Assembly (NCBI GenBank): GCA_937889795.1
Contig: CALBZH010000829.1
Location: 1 to 6,056, forward strand
Source of the DNA: an uncultured Syntrophobacteraceae bacterium
Lineage (GTDB): Bacteria > Desulfobacterota > Syntrophobacteria > Syntrophobacterales > Syntrophobacteraceae
Length of the DNA stretch: 6,056 bases
Direction: 5' to 3'
Each line of letters starts with the position of its first letter. The first letter of the stretch is position 1. A program made the position numbers and the translations under genes. The notes beneath the pieces were generated by a model. The model did not search any database and was not told the DNA's origin. It was given only the letters and a program-made list of their open reading frames with translations. Below, piece after piece: positions 5,613 to 6,056 of this stretch.

Positions 5613-6056
5613 GCGGCCTCCATGCGTCGCATTCCATCCTCGAGAGCGTAACCCATCAGGGTGAAGGCAAGAACGGCGATACTCACCAAGAGCGACGGAG
5701 GCAGAAGCCACCAGCTCCAGGCCGGGGTCCAGAAGATCCCGGGGTAATCCAGGGCGCTTCGGATCATCGTGCCCCAGCTCTTGAGTGTCGGATCCCCGAG
5801 CCCCAGAAAGCTCAGTCCTGCCTCGGCCACGATCGCATGACTCGCCGTGGCGGCCGCCTTGGCCATCAGCAGAGGCAAGAGCTCCCGCCACAGGTGATGG
5901 CGCAGCACGTACCCGAACCCTCCGCCCGAAAAGCGGACGAAGCGAACGGCATCCCGCTCCCGAATGGAGAGAACCTGGGCGCGGATCGTGCGCGCCACAC
6001 CCGGCCACAGGAGCAGGATGAGCACGCCCAGGACGTTGCCGAGCCTGGGGCGCAAG
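5609..6056 (-). CDS. DppC/NikC-type ABC transporter permease, C-terminal part (5' end outside window)
   Basis: The last 148 or so residues of an inner-membrane permease of the Opp/Dpp/Nik family are present; the N-terminus lies beyond the right edge. Visible are a hydrophobic segment (LGNVLGVLILLLWPGVARTI), RAQVLSIRERDAV, the cytoplasmic EAA-loop region that contacts the ATPases, the family hallmark EAGLSFLGLGDPTLKSWGTM, and a last membrane segment (WWLLPPSLLVSIAVLAFTLM). The EAA-loop reads RFVRFSGGGFGYVLRHHLW, a divergent form of the usual AARALGAS...HxLP pattern. The stop codon overlaps the start of the downstream ATPase (ATGA at 5612-5609). A DppB-type permease and a solute-binding protein would normally be encoded upstream, outside this window. 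Confidence 0.92.
   Translation of the reverse strand, partial: LRPRLGNVLGVLILLLWPGVARTIRAQVLSIRERDAVRFVRFSGGGFGYVLRHHLWRELLPLLMAKAAATASHAIVAEAGLSFLGLGDPTLKSWGTMIRSALDYPGIFWTPAWSWWLLPPSLLVSIAVLAFTLMGYALEDGMRRMEAA

Noticed and set aside
4680..5651. 323-codon + strand frame opposite the DppD-type ATPase
   Set aside because: It is a shadow of the ATPase on the opposite strand, with low-complexity Arg/Pro/Ser-rich translation and no motif.
5613..6008. N-terminal extension of the DppD-type ATPase in its own frame
   Set aside because: This stretch encodes the permease in another frame. The ATG at 5612 has a ribosome site and an ATGA overlap, and the protein from there has normal family length.

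Overview
The window is about 60% G+C and comes from a Gram-negative bacterium, since it encodes a TonB-dependent outer-membrane receptor with a Sec signal peptide. An FmdE-family protein and an Opp/Dpp/Nik-type ABC transporter beside this receptor fit an anaerobe, possibly Desulfobacterota (the former Deltaproteobacteria). That placement is inference from gene content; no phylogenetic marker is present.

Layout, left to right. Positions 1-231 hold the 3' end of an unrecognised gene on the + strand. It is followed by a 224-base intergenic region with two groups of inverted repeats. One is a terminator-like hairpin just after the stop codon. The other is a larger nested hairpin in the leader of the next gene. 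Then come two + strand genes 15 bases apart: a complete TonB-dependent receptor (456-2699) and a short TsaA/TrmO-family protein (2715-3176). Only five bases later a convergent - strand operon ends. In its own transcription order (right to left) it contains the C-terminal half of a DppC/NikC-type permease (cut by the right edge), a DppD/OppD-type ATPase, an FmdE-family protein with a C-terminal zinc ribbon, and a DppF/NikE-type ATPase. The genes overlap by a few bases or are 14 bases apart, so they are almost certainly co-transcribed and translationally coupled.

Reading of the whole: the receptor would bring a ligand across the outer membrane and the ABC transporter would move it across the inner membrane. 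The substrate cannot be read from the sequence. Opp/Nik-family transporters paired with TonB receptors, together with a metal-binding FmdE protein encoded between the two ATPases, suggest uptake of a metal ion or metal-chelate complex. The TsaA/TrmO-like protein departs from the canonical tRNA methyltransferase motifs as I remember them, and it may serve this locus rather than tRNA. The most unusual points are the FmdE gene inside a transporter operon, the TsaA-like gene tied to a TonB receptor, and the structured leader before the receptor. No tRNA, rRNA, CRISPR array, insertion sequence or phage gene was seen.
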